NCBI GenBank assembly: GCA_030765525.1 | Contig: JAVCCK010000020.1 | Span: 113,286 to 177,285, forward strand | DNA from: Candidatus Lernaella stagnicola | GTDB lineage: Bacteria > Lernaellota > Lernaellaia > Lernaellales > Lernaellaceae | Length of the DNA stretch: 64,000 nt | Reading direction: 5' to 3' | Shown: piece by piece, positions 17,500 to 26,740 of the stretch | Layout of the letters: every line of letters starts with the position of its first letter | Position numbering within the stretch: position 1 is the stretch's first letter | Made by a program: the position numbers and the translations under genes | Notes under the pieces: generated by a model | Told to the model about the DNA's origin: nothing | Seen by the model: the letters and a program-made list of their open reading frames with translations, nothing else | The model's database searches: none

Positions 17500-19269
17500 A
17501 TGAGTACCAAACGAAAGATCCTCTTTGCCGGAGTCGCGCTACTGCTGTTGTTCGCAGGCGCGGAGTTGATCTCGCGTGTTGTCGAAGACCTGCGCCGCGA
17601 GCCGCTTCCTCCGCCCGACGCGACAAGTGTGCTTCCGTTTCAAACCGTGCCGGATCGGACACTCGTGCCGTTGGATGGAACCGGGAAACGAAAATGGACG
17701 TTGCGGCATCTGGATCAACCGGCCCAAAGCATCCCGCGGGACAAGCCGGCGGGGATCGCGCGGATCGTATTGCTCGGCGGTTCGCAGGCGGGCGCAATGG
17801 GGCTTTCGGATACGGCAAGCTACGCCCGGCGGTTGGAAAGCCTATGGAACCAAGCGGGTGGGACGCCGCGGATCGAGGTCATCAATCTGGCGAAAACCGG
17901 CTTCGGCGCGGCGCAAATCGCGGCCCTCGCCGAAAACGTGTTGCCCTTGCTGAAGCCCGATTTGGTGCTGGCTGTTTTCGGGCACAACGAGCGGCTGGAC
18001 GTCAAAGCCATGGCTGCGACCGCCAACGCGCCACCCGAAGCGCTGGAGGTAAGCCGGCAACTACAACGCCACCTCGCCCTTGCCCGCTTGCTGCGGCCGG
18101 CGCGCAACGCGATCGAGCAACCCGGCTCGCCGCTGCCTTCATGGAACCGCGATCCCCGCTGGAATGCGTTTTGGATCGCCCGCCTGGAACGCAGTGTCGC
18201 GTCGCTGGCGCGGGCGGCGCAGCGCGTGGGAGCGGCGATCGTCTTTGCGCGGCCGCCGTCTAATTTGCAGTACGTGGACGTGCGCGAGTGGTGGTGGCTT
18301 GAGGCAGCGGAGGGGGACGAACGTCTCACGCAGGCGCGGCACTGGCTGCGCTACGGCAAGCCCGAGCGTGCCGTGGAATTGCTGGCGGCTTACCGCACCG
18401 ATGCGCCGTCGGTTGCCGCCGATTTGGCGTACGGCCTGGCGCTCACCGAAATCGATTCCCCGCGGGCGTCAGCCATGTTGGACGGTGTGGTGCGGCGATT
18501 GGAAGGCGACTCGCAAATATCTCCGGAACGTTTTCTGACGATGATGACGTTGGCTCTGGTGGCTCTGGGTCAAACCGACAGGGCAGGGGAACTGGCGCAG
18601 GGTTACTTGGCCACCGGCCGCGGTCGCGATGCGGTTGGCGGTGTGGCCTTGCTGCGGGTTGGCGAGTTCGAAACCGCCGGACGCGTGTTGCGGTCGGCTC
18701 GGGATCACGACGAAATGGCGATTCGTGCCGACGCCGCCGTCGCCGCGACAATGAATGACGCCGCCGAAAGAGCCGGCGCGCGCTTCGTTGATTTGGACGA
18801 CCAGTATCAGGCCGGTTGTCCGGGCGGCGTTTGTGGATTCGACGAATTCATCGACTATTGCCACTTGTCGCCGACCGGTCATGTGCGATTGGCCGGATTG
18901 CTGCTGCCGGTGGTTGCCCGCGAGTTAGGCGCGACCGGGATCGATAAAGAAGCCGCGCAAAATCTGGAGGCGCGATTGCGCGGGCGACTTCGCGGTCGCG
19001 AGCACGATTTTCCGGCGTTGGGCGGCTACCTCGGCGTCGGCTACGACCTGTGGCGGATCTCCGACGAGAAACTCGATGATCGGCCTACGCCGTCCGGCCA
19101 ACCCACAGACGCGCTCGGCTGGTGTTTCCTGGGCGACCGTTATTTTTCAGAGGGCGACTTCGCCCGTGCGATGGAAGCGTACCGCTCGGCGTTGGAACTC
19201 GACCCGAAGTTCTCGGCCGCCGCGGCGAACTTGGACTTGGTACGAAGGAAATTCGGCTTTGCCGAGTGA
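17500..19269 (+). CDS. Membrane-anchored SGNH-like protein with TPR-like C-terminus
   Basis: A 589-residue protein with an N-terminal membrane anchor (about 6-24). Block I is IVLLGGSQAGAMGLS: the usual GDS is GGS, keeping the serine. VFGHNER corresponds to the block III Asn region, and DYCHLSPTGH supplies the C-terminal Asp/His. A long helical insert (about 265-425) with Ala/Leu-rich TPR-like pairs separates blocks III and V, and a clear TPR (LGDRYFSEGDFARAMEAYRS) ends the protein. It may modify an exported polysaccharide, as SGNH proteins in alginate-type loci do; the Asp loss in block I leaves activity uncertain. It begins the plus-strand run leading into the glycosyltransferase locus. Confidence 0.75.
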   Translation: MSTKRKILFAGVALLLLFAGAELISRVVEDLRREPLPPPDATSVLPFQTVPDRTLVPLDGTGKRKWTLRHLDQPAQSIPRDKPAGIARIVLLGGSQAGAMGLSDTASYARRLESLWNQAGGTPRIEVINLAKTGFGAAQIAALAENVLPLLKPDLVLAVFGHNERLDVKAMAATANAPPEALEVSRQLQRHLALARLLRPARNAIEQPGSPLPSWNRDPRWNAFWIARLERSVASLARAAQRVGAAIVFARPPSNLQYVDVREWWWLEAAEGDERLTQARHWLRYGKPERAVELLAAYRTDAPSVAADLAYGLALTEIDSPRASAMLDGVVRRLEGDSQISPERFLTMMTLALVALGQTDRAGELAQGYLATGRGRDAVGGVALLRVGEFETAGRVLRSARDHDEMAIRADAAVAATMNDAAERAGARFVDLDDQYQAGCPGGVCGFDEFIDYCHLSPTGHVRLAGLLLPVVARELGATGIDKEAAQNLEARLRGRLRGREHDFPALGGYLGVGYDLWRISDEKLDDRPTPSGQPTDALGWCFLGDRYFSEGDFARAMEAYRSALELDPKFSAAAANLDLVRRKFGFAE

Positions 19270-19363
19270 ATTGGCCTCTGACATAAACGGCCCGCGACTT
19301 GTTGATTTCGTGGAGACGTGATAACCGGATTCTCACTCAACTTGGGTGGTGCTTATCAACAAA

Positions 19364-21250
19364 ATGACTGACGACCCACGACCGCCCCTTTCCACTTCGG
19401 CCGCCGCGCGCGGCGCACTTGTCTTGTCGCTTTTGATCTTGGTTTTTTGGCTGCCGATGATGACGCCGGGCCGGATTTTCGACAACCGGGACGACGTTTT
19501 CATCCATCTGTTTTTTCAGGCCTTCGTTGACCACGCGCTCACGGTGGACCACGCGCTGCCGCTATGGAGCCATCATTTGGGCGGCGGTTTCGCCCTTTTC
19601 GCCGACCCGGATTTTCCGTTTCCCGATCCCTTCGTCATCGCCGCCGCGTTTGTTTTCGACGATCTGCTTGGCTTCAAAATGGTGTTGTTGCTTTGGTTGA
19701 TGTTGGGCGGGTTATCGGCGTATTGGTTCGTCCTGCGGGTGCTTGGCGTTTCGCGGACCGTCGCGGTGGGCACGGCGCTGGCGGCGGTATGTTCGCCGTG
19801 GGCCGTGCGCCGCTTGGCGGTGGGCGGCGACACAAACGATGTTTCCGCTTTCCTCTTTTTATTCTTTCTGGCCGGCTTCCATTTCATGACCCATCGCGTG
19901 ATGACCGAGCCCGAGGCCGGCGGCTCATGGCGAGGAATTCACCGTCGATTGCGGTGGGGACGAGTGTTTTGGGCGACGTCGTTTTTGACGTTGATGGTCG
20001 GCGCGGCGTTAGCCTCAGGCAAGGCGCACCTTTTCGTCTTCGCCGTGATGGTCTGCTTTTATGCGGCGGGCGAAGCCTTACCTCTGGCATGGCGACGCGA
20101 TCGGCGGGCGCTCGTGCCACTTGGGGTCGCTGCGGCGACTCTCGCGCTGCCGCTCCTGCTTTTTCACGGGCGTTTGTTTTCGACGTTCCGGCTTTCCAAG
20201 CGACTGTTTGGCTCGCTCGATTTCTCCTACAAACTCGACCGCGTAAGCGATCTGATTCCCCAAGCATTGGTTGATGAGGTGCTGCGTGAGCAGTTTCCTT
20301 CGCTTGGTTTCGCGTTGGTGTTGGCCGGTGCGGCGTTGGGTTTCGCTGTGTATCGGCGGCGGTTTTGGGTGTTGCCGGCGATGGCGGCTTTGGCGGCGCT
20401 GCTGATGCTTGGCGAAACGACGCATCTCGGCGAATGGTTTTACTCGCTGCCGATTGCTCGGACGACCGCGTCCTACAAATACTATTCGTTTTATTTGTCG
20501 GCGCCGCTGGTCTTGCTCGCCGGGGCCGCGGTGGATCGTTTGCGGCGCGGCAAATGGAAATGGGCCGTGTCGTCTATTGGGCTGGTACTCGTGCTGCTGT
20601 ATTCCGGGTCGGCGTGGCTGCTGCTTATTCGACACACCCGACAAGTAGTTGAACCGACGCCGGCGGCGGGCGGGTTTTTCAACATCGAGAATCGTCACAT
20701 GCCGGCCAATCCCTACTACTTATTTCGCAGCAATTTGGGAACGACCCAATGGGAGAATCCTTTCCGTTTGCCCAGCAGCGTAGAGCCGCGGTATTTCCTC
20801 GCCGAGGACCAGCAGACTTTCGTGCCGCAACCGGCGCGCTTTGAGCCGAACCCCGAGTATCGAGGCGAAGCCTATTTTCAAGGAGACGCCAACCGGGTCA
20901 GTGCCGTGCGCCGCGCGACCAACCGGATTAGCGTGGACGTGGACGTCGCGCAGCAGCCCGCGTTGCTGATTCTCAACATGAACTTCCACCGTAGCTGGCG
21001 CTCGAATGTGGGCGTGCCGCACGTGCGCGAACACCGCTTGGCCTTGGCAAAATTACCCGCCGGGAAGTACACGATCGAACTACGCTTCAAGCCGCGGAAA
21101 TACGTGATTCGGGCGGCTATCGATTTGGCCGTCTTCGGAGTTTTGCTCATCTTCGTGATCGGCGGCGCGATCGTGGCCGGGTACCGGTGGCTTACGGAAG
21201 AGGCCGAGAACGTGCGCCGGCGCCGCGAAACTGGCGATAAAGAGTCATAA
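19364..21250 (+). CDS. Large polytopic membrane protein, YfhO/GT-C-like
   Basis: A 628-residue protein with about twelve hydrophobic segments followed by a C-terminal beta-rich soluble part (about 440-580) and a last helix near 590-610. The loop after the first helix reads GRIFDNRDDVFIH, an acidic pair in the position used by GT-C enzymes, and the layout resembles YfhO-type proteins linked to cell-envelope glycan or lipid modification. ATG 19364 is used; GTG 19346 in the same frame is an alternative and neither has a strong ribosome-binding site. The flanking genes (SGNH-like, glycosyltransferases) support a role in assembling or decorating an extracellular polysaccharide. Substrate unknown. 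Confidence 0.75.
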   Translation: MTDDPRPPLSTSAAARGALVLSLLILVFWLPMMTPGRIFDNRDDVFIHLFFQAFVDHALTVDHALPLWSHHLGGGFALFADPDFPFPDPFVIAAAFVFDDLLGFKMVLLLWLMLGGLSAYWFVLRVLGVSRTVAVGTALAAVCSPWAVRRLAVGGDTNDVSAFLFLFFLAGFHFMTHRVMTEPEAGGSWRGIHRRLRWGRVFWATSFLTLMVGAALASGKAHLFVFAVMVCFYAAGEALPLAWRRDRRALVPLGVAAATLALPLLLFHGRLFSTFRLSKRLFGSLDFSYKLDRVSDLIPQALVDEVLREQFPSLGFALVLAGAALGFAVYRRRFWVLPAMAALAALLMLGETTHLGEWFYSLPIARTTASYKYYSFYLSAPLVLLAGAAVDRLRRGKWKWAVSSIGLVLVLLYSGSAWLLLIRHTRQVVEPTPAAGGFFNIENRHMPANPYYLFRSNLGTTQWENPFRLPSSVEPRYFLAEDQQTFVPQPARFEPNPEYRGEAYFQGDANRVSAVRRATNRISVDVDVAQQPALLILNMNFHRSWRSNVGVPHVREHRLALAKLPAGKYTIELRFKPRKYVIRAAIDLAVFGVLLIFVIGGAIVAGYRWLTEEAENVRRRRETGDKES

Positions 21251-21285
21251 AGCGTCTAATCCGACTTAAACGTGCGGCATTTTTC

Positions 21286-21313
21286 TTGACACATCCCTGA
21301 AAATTCGTAATAA
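21286..21313 (+). promoter_or_regulatory. Strong sigma-70-type promoter before the sigma-54 activator gene
   Basis: Consensus TTGACA (21286-21291) and TAATAA (21308-21313) with 16 bases between. This lies about 45 bases upstream of the start at 21359 and likely drives the activator and the downstream glycosyltransferase genes. Confidence 0.6.
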
Positions 21314-21340
21314 CTGAGGGTGAATTCGGTAAATTCGTAA
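21301..21340. repeat. Pair of 10-bp direct repeats overlapping the promoter
   Basis: AAATTCGTAA occurs at 21301-21310, overlapping the -10 element, and again at 21331-21340, exactly 30 bases on (three helical turns), between the predicted transcription start and the ribosome-binding site. A related GAATTCGGTA lies between them. This arrangement suits an operator, for repression or autoregulation, but no binding protein is known. Confidence 0.45.
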
Positions 21341-21358
21341 CCAGATTAGGGGTGGCAT

Positions 21359-22330
21359 ATGAGCGAGGCCATGGCGAAGCCGCATATTATCGGCCGCAGC
21401 AAACCGATGCAGGACATCTTCGAACTCGTTGATCGGGTGGCGCCGTTCAAATCGACCGTGCTCGTTAGCGGGGAGAGCGGTACGGGAAAAGAACTGATCG
21501 CGCTCGCGATTCACGCCGGCAGTCCGCGCGCCAACAAACCCTTTGTGGCGGTTAACTGCGGTGCCATTGCGGAAAACCTAATCGAAGCAGAGCTGTTCGG
21601 CCACGTGAAGGGAGCCTTCACCGGCGCGGTGAATAGTGCCGCCGGGTATTTCGAGAAAGCGCAAGGCGGCAGTTTGTTTCTGGATGAAATCGGCGATCTG
21701 CCGCTTTCGTTGCAGGTGAAACTTTTACGCGCCCTCCAGGAGGAAGAGATTGTGCGCGTCGGCGATCGCCGACCGATCAAGCTCGACCTGCGAATCATCA
21801 CCGCGACCAACCGAAATCTGGAGCAAGACGTAGCAGACGGCCGGTTTCGGGCCGATCTGTATTACCGCCTGAATGTCGTTCACATCGTCGTGCCGCCCCT
21901 GCGCGACCGCAAGGACGACATGCCGCTGCTGGTGAGCCATTTCATCAAGCGGATCGCCGAGCGCATCGGCCGCGAGAATGTCGGCGTCAGTCGCGAGGCC
22001 ATGGGCATGATGCGCAACTACGATTGGCCGGGAAACATTCGCGAATTGGAAAACGTTCTCGAACAAACCATGCTCATGATGGAAGAGGGCGAGGAAATCG
22101 ACCCGAGTCACTTGCCGCTGTTTATGGAACGACGCGGCGCGCAACGGCGGCGGCGCTTCCGGGAAGAGGCGCTGGATCGCATGTTGTCCCTTGAAGAGTA
22201 CGCCCGCGAATTCGTGCAGCGCTATCAGGACCACCATACCGAAAAAGAACTGGCCGGATTCCTCGGCATTACGCCGAAAACACTATGGGAAAAACGCAAA
22301 AAATGGGGAGTGCCCCGTTCGAGGCGCTGA
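21359..22330 (+). CDS. Sigma-54-dependent transcriptional activator without receiver domain
   Basis: A 323-residue enhancer-binding protein made only of the AAA+ sigma-54 interaction domain and a Fis-type helix-turn-helix. Walker A GESGTGKE is at residues 41-48, the sigma-54 contact loop GAFTGA near 84, LFLDEIGDL is Walker B, and DLYYRLNVV with the arginine fingers and sensor II WPGNIRELEN follow. The DNA-binding end reads EKELAGFLGITPKTLWEKRKKWG. There is no N-terminal sensor, so control must come through expression level or a partner, as in PspF-like proteins. It is encoded seven bases upstream of the ATP-grasp/PHP/GT4 fusion, which suggests it controls polysaccharide genes. Confidence 0.93.
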   Translation: MSEAMAKPHIIGRSKPMQDIFELVDRVAPFKSTVLVSGESGTGKELIALAIHAGSPRANKPFVAVNCGAIAENLIEAELFGHVKGAFTGAVNSAAGYFEKAQGGSLFLDEIGDLPLSLQVKLLRALQEEEIVRVGDRRPIKLDLRIITATNRNLEQDVADGRFRADLYYRLNVVHIVVPPLRDRKDDMPLLVSHFIKRIAERIGRENVGVSREAMGMMRNYDWPGNIRELENVLEQTMLMMEEGEEIDPSHLPLFMERRGAQRRRRFREEALDRMLSLEEYAREFVQRYQDHHTEKELAGFLGITPKTLWEKRKKWGVPRSRR

Positions 22331-22337
22331 GGAGCTA

Positions 22338-25300
22338 GTGATCCGCAATGTCTTGATAACTTGCGCCGCGCAAAACGCGGCGCTCGCCTGTTGCCGCGCC
22401 CTGCATGCGGCCGGTTGGCGCGTGACGGCCGTCGACGACGATCCCCGCGCCAAGGCCCTGGGCAGCCGGTGCGTGACCGTATCGCACGTGGCGCCGACGG
22501 CGCCCGGCGACGACCCCGACGCGTACGCGGATTTTATCCTGGAACTTCTCCGGAAGCACCGCTTCGATGTGCTGATTCCCACCACCGACGCCGCCATCTT
22601 CGCTCTGCTGCCGCGCCGTGAAGAGATAGAAGCGCACTGTGCCGTTCCGTGGCCGTCGACCGATGCCCTGCACGCCGCGGCAAACAAGGACGACACTTTC
22701 GCCACGGCCCGCCGCCTGGGTTTAGCGACGCCGGCCATGGTGCGCATCGGTACGCCGGACGAAGTCATCGATCACGACGCGCTGCCGTATCCGGTGGTCG
22801 TCAAGCCGCATCGTAGCCTGGTCGACGGCCGCAAGATCGCCGTGACCTATGCCGGCGATGCGGAAGAATTGGCGGCGGTGCTCGCCGACCTGCCGGACGG
22901 GGCGTATCCGCTTCTGCTCCAGCAGCGCATCGTAGGGCCCGGCGAAGGATACTTCGGCGTGTGGCGGCACGGCGAGCCGGTGGTGGAAAGCGCGCATCGG
23001 CGTTTGCGTGAGATGCCGCCTTCGGGGGGCGTGAGTACTTTGCGGGAGTCGATTCCGATTGCCCGCGACATGCGAGACGCGGCGCGGCGCTTGCTGGCCG
23101 AATGGCGGTGGCACGGCCCGGCGATGGTGGAGTTCAAGCGCGGCGGCGACGGCCGGCCGTACCTCATGGAGGTGAACGGTCGCCTGTGGGGCAGCCTGCA
23201 ACTAGCGGTCGACGCGGGAATCGACGTGCCGCTGGCCGCGGCCTTGGTGGCGGTGGGCGAGCCCGTGCCGGAGATGACCTACCACGCGGGTATCAAGACG
23301 CGTTGGTTGTTGGGTGATCTCGACGCGACACTGACGCGGCTGTTCAAGCGCGAAGGGGATTTGAAAATGCCGCCGGGCAGCGCGGGCCGACTTCGCTGGT
23401 TGCTTTCGTTTTGTGTGGATTTCTTCCGCCCGACCGTGCGTCTCGAAGTGTGTCGCCGGCATGACATCGGGCCCTTTAGCCGCGAGTTCCGCAAATGGCT
23501 GGCGAACAAATGGGCGCTGGTCAAAAAGCGTGTTCGGACCGGTTCGCAAAAGACGCCGGCGTTGCTGCACGTGCATTCCACGTTCAGTTATGACGGCGAG
23601 CTTTCGGTGGCCGAAATCGCCGCGTTGCTGCGCGAGCGTGGTATTCGCGTGGGGTTCCTCACCGAGCACACGCGACAGTTGAGCGCGGACGACGTGCGGC
23701 GTTTGCGGGAAGAGTGCGCCGCGCACAGCGATGACGAGTTGCTGTTGGTCCCCGGCTTGGAGTTCGACCAGAAAGGCGATCATCACGTCTTGGCGTTGGG
23801 CGTGACGGAACTGCTGCCCGAAGACGATTACGAGAAACTCGTCGATCTCATCCACGACGCCGGCGGGCTGGCCGTTCTGGCCCACCCGGAGCCGGGAGAT
23901 ATCACCGGGAACCTCGAATTCGCCGGGCGTTTCGATGCCGTCGAAGTGTGGAACACGATGCACGACGGGCAATACGTGCCCAACGCCGATGTCCTGTGGC
24001 AGTATCGAGCAGCGCGGCGGGCCGGGGCGGGATTCGTCGCCGTTGCCGGTGCGGATTTCCATTTTCGGGACAACCTAAAAGACATTGCGATGGTTTTCGA
24101 CCCGCTGCGTGAGCTTTCTTGGCCGGCGGTGCGCGAAGCCTTGCTGGCCGGGCGTTTTCACATCGAGAGCCGGCGCGTTCTTCTCTCCTCCCACGGGGCC
24201 GGGCCGTTAAGCATCGCGCTGTTTCGTTTGGCGCACGTATGTCAACAGCGCGTAGCCGTAATCCGGGCGTGGTATCGATCCAGGAAGACGGTCCCTTATT
24301 GGGAATTTCTCGGCCACGGCATCGAAAAGGCCGGACCGGCGGCGCACGAGCCCTTCGGCCGGACGATTTGCTGGCGCGTGATGGGCACCTTCTCGGGCAA
24401 TGATCGACGCGGTGAGTGCTGCCGTCCATTCCCCACCTGCCGCGACTGTGATTACTACCGCCACGTCAACAATACTTGGCCGCATGAGCGCCCCCTGCGC
24501 GTGCTGCATTTGATCGAAACATCCAATCCGGGCGGCGCCGAACTGATGATGCTGGACCTCGTGTCCCGCATGAACACCGAGCGTGTGCGCAGCCACGTGC
24601 TGCTGATCAAACACGGCTGGCTCGAAAAACAGTTTCAGGAACGCGGCGTGCCGGTGACCGTTCGCCCCATCAAAAGACGGCGCGATTGGCGATGGATGCG
24701 CGACGTGGCGCGTTTGATCAAGCGGCGTCGCTACGACCTGCTTCACAGCCACGAATTCACGATGAACGTGTACACTTTTTGGACAGCGCGATCGGCGGGC
24801 GTGCCGCATTTGCCCACGGTCCACGGCAACCTGGAGTATCTGCGCGCCCGGGTCAGGCGCCGGTGGATGTATCGCTTGCTCGCTCGCGGCTCCTGCCCGT
24901 TGGTGGCAGTGAGCGGCGAAATCAAGCGCGTTTTGGTGCAGGAATTAAAACTGCCGGCCTCGTGCGTGCAGGTTGTCCACAACGGCGTCACGCTCGAGGA
25001 GTCGGAAAAGGAAGTTGATTTCCGGCGGGAACGGGGCTTACCGCCCGGCGCGAAGCTGATCGGCGTCATCGGCCGGCTGCACCCGATCAAAGGCCCAGAT
25101 GTCATGGTCGAGGCAATGTCTCACATTGTCGAAAGTGTGCCTGAAGCTCACGTGATCTTTTTTGGGCACGGGCACATGCGACCCATGTTGGAACGACGCG
25201 TCGAGCGCGATGGGTTGACGCACGCGGTGACTTTCGCCGGCTATACCGAAGGCATTGGGCGGCGGCTGGACGCCCTGGATTTAATCGCCGTGCCCAGTCG

Positions 25301-25595
25301 CTACGAGGGGCTGTCGCTGGCGTTGATCGAAGCCATGGCCGCGTCGCGACCGATTGTCGCCACCAACGTTGGGGGGAACGCCGAAGCTATCGTCGACGGC
25401 GAGTCCGGCTGCTTGGTGCCGTCGGAACAACCTGAGGCGCTGGCTGCGGCGTGCGTCAGATTGCTGAACGATCCCGCGTTGGCCGGGAAATTCGGCACGG
25501 CGGCGCGACGGCGGGTCGAACGAGATTTCAGTATCGACAAAATGCTCGAGACCTACTTGGCGCTATATGAATCCAAAGCCGGAGGCAAGAAGTGA
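22338..25595 (+). CDS. Multidomain fusion: ATP-grasp, PHP, two-CW-like and GT4 glycosyltransferase
   Basis: A 1085-residue single reading frame beginning with GTG 22338, preceded by GAGGAG. Residues about 1-330 are an ATP-grasp ligase: Rossmann-like start (NVLITCAAQNAAL), PYPVVVKPHRSLVDG for ATP binding, and a metal-binding MVEFKRGGDGRPYLMEVNGR. Residues about 405-620 are a PHP metal-dependent phosphoesterase (LLHVHSTFSYDGEL, FLTEHTR, LAHPEPG, GADFHFRD). Residues about 652-710 resemble the two-CW cysteine domain (YWEFLGHG, ICWRVMGTFSG, CRDCDYYRHV), with the first CW Cys replaced by Tyr. Residues about 717-1085 are a GT-B family 4 transferase (SNPGGAELMMLDL; EGLSLALIEAM). Stops are absent across all junctions, so the fusion looks real. 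It overlaps the next gene by GTGA. Confidence 0.88.
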   Translation: MIRNVLITCAAQNAALACCRALHAAGWRVTAVDDDPRAKALGSRCVTVSHVAPTAPGDDPDAYADFILELLRKHRFDVLIPTTDAAIFALLPRREEIEAHCAVPWPSTDALHAAANKDDTFATARRLGLATPAMVRIGTPDEVIDHDALPYPVVVKPHRSLVDGRKIAVTYAGDAEELAAVLADLPDGAYPLLLQQRIVGPGEGYFGVWRHGEPVVESAHRRLREMPPSGGVSTLRESIPIARDMRDAARRLLAEWRWHGPAMVEFKRGGDGRPYLMEVNGRLWGSLQLAVDAGIDVPLAAALVAVGEPVPEMTYHAGIKTRWLLGDLDATLTRLFKREGDLKMPPGSAGRLRWLLSFCVDFFRPTVRLEVCRRHDIGPFSREFRKWLANKWALVKKRVRTGSQKTPALLHVHSTFSYDGELSVAEIAALLRERGIRVGFLTEHTRQLSADDVRRLREECAAHSDDELLLVPGLEFDQKGDHHVLALGVTELLPEDDYEKLVDLIHDAGGLAVLAHPEPGDITGNLEFAGRFDAVEVWNTMHDGQYVPNADVLWQYRAARRAGAGFVAVAGADFHFRDNLKDIAMVFDPLRELSWPAVREALLAGRFHIESRRVLLSSHGAGPLSIALFRLAHVCQQRVAVIRAWYRSRKTVPYWEFLGHGIEKAGPAAHEPFGRTICWRVMGTFSGNDRRGECCRPFPTCRDCDYYRHVNNTWPHERPLRVLHLIETSNPGGAELMMLDLVSRMNTERVRSHVLLIKHGWLEKQFQERGVPVTVRPIKRRRDWRWMRDVARLIKRRRYDLLHSHEFTMNVYTFWTARSAGVPHLPTVHGNLEYLRARVRRRWMYRLLARGSCPLVAVSGEIKRVLVQELKLPASCVQVVHNGVTLEESEKEVDFRRERGLPPGAKLIGVIGRLHPIKGPDVMVEAMSHIVESVPEAHVIFFGHGHMRPMLERRVERDGLTHAVTFAGYTEGIGRRLDALDLIAVPSRYEGLSLALIEAMAASRPIVATNVGGNAEAIVDGESGCLVPSEQPEALAAACVRLLNDPALAGKFGTAARRRVERDFSIDKMLETYLALYESKAGGKK

Positions 25596-26740
25596 TTTGG
25601 CCGTGGGTATTATTTTTATCTCTTGGAATCTTCGGACTGACTTATCCCTACGTGATTTATCCGCTGGTGTTGCGCCTCGGAAAAAAACGTTTTGACGTCG
25701 GCGCCGCGCCTGAACCGGAGATTTGGCCTCCGGTGACGGTCATCATTGCCGCGCACAACGCCGCCGGTCGTATTGGCGCGAAGGTTCGGCGGATGCGTGC
25801 TCACGAATATCCGGGAAGCATGGAAATCATTGTGGCTGACGACGGCAGCAAAGACGACACCGCCGACGAAGCCCAAGATGCCGGAGCCGACCACGTGCTG
25901 CGTCTATCGCGGGTCGGAAAAAGCGAGGCGCAGAATCAAGCCGTCGAGGTCGCGACCGGCGAGGTGTTGGTCTTTTCGGATGTCACCGTGGCCGCGGAGC
26001 CGGGCTCGATCGGCAAGCTCGTGGCCGAGTTGCTGCAACCGGGCGTGGGGTGCGTCACGGGCGTGGACGTTTCGGTGCCCGGCGATGGCCAAGACGCGGC
26101 GGAAGGTGCGGGTTTCTACACTCGCTTCGAAATTTACGTGCGTCGGCGGGAAGCGCAGACCGGCACGTTGATCGGCGTCAACGGCTGCCTCTTTGTGGTG
26201 CGGAAAAAAGATCGCCCGCCGGTGCCGCCGGAGTGTGTCGACGATCTCTATGTACCGCTGGCCGTTTGCGACCGTGGCTTGCGCGTGACGCTGCATCCGG
26301 AAGCGCGGGCCGTAGTGCCGAGGTCGACTTCGTTCGCCGACGAATACCGCCGCAAAGTGCGCACGTTTGCCGGCGGCATTTTTACGATGATGCGGGTGTA
26401 TCGACATCTGCCGCGGGCTAAGCGCCGTTGCCGGCGGCAACTGGTCGGTCACAAGTGGATGCGCTGGCTCGGCCCGTTCTTCTCGGTCTTGACGCTTTAC
26501 GCTACGTTCGGCCTTGCGATGCGCTGGTGGCCCGCGTGGTCGTTGTTCGGCGGGGAACTCGTGGCGGCCTTACTGGCCGGATTCGGAATTGCGGCGGCTG
26601 TGGCCGGAAGGGATGTCGGCCGCGGGTTGCGGCTGCCCGGCTTTTTCGGGCTGGTGCAGATCGCGCTGCTGCACGCGTGGTATCGTGTGCTGACTTGGCG
26701 ACCCTACATAACTTGGGATCCGACGCGACGGGAGTTTTAG
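25592..26740 (+). CDS. Family 2 glycosyltransferase, membrane-bound
   Basis: A 382-residue protein starting with GTG 25592, overlapping the previous stop by four bases, so translation is coupled. One N-terminal membrane helix (about 3-25) precedes a GT-A fold: VTVIIAAHNA, EIIVADDGSKDDT, an SD-containing VLVFSDVTVA in place of the usual DxD, and DEYRRKVRTFAGG in the acceptor region. Two or three C-terminal helices (about 285-370) anchor it. It probably adds a sugar to a lipid-linked intermediate or polymerises a glycan at the cytoplasmic face of the membrane. It is part of the 22.3-29.0 kb operon. Confidence 0.88.
   Translation: MIWPWVLFLSLGIFGLTYPYVIYPLVLRLGKKRFDVGAAPEPEIWPPVTVIIAAHNAAGRIGAKVRRMRAHEYPGSMEIIVADDGSKDDTADEAQDAGADHVLRLSRVGKSEAQNQAVEVATGEVLVFSDVTVAAEPGSIGKLVAELLQPGVGCVTGVDVSVPGDGQDAAEGAGFYTRFEIYVRRREAQTGTLIGVNGCLFVVRKKDRPPVPPECVDDLYVPLAVCDRGLRVTLHPEARAVVPRSTSFADEYRRKVRTFAGGIFTMMRVYRHLPRAKRRCRRQLVGHKWMRWLGPFFSVLTLYATFGLAMRWWPAWSLFGGELVAALLAGFGIAAAVAGRDVGRGLRLPGFFGLVQIALLHAWYRVLTWRPYITWDPTRREF

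Noticed and set aside
17471..17818. N-terminal extension of the minus-strand SGNH gene
   Set aside because: Antisense to the divergent SGNH/TPR gene and Arg/Pro-rich; a natural ATG followed by a membrane anchor exists at 17470.
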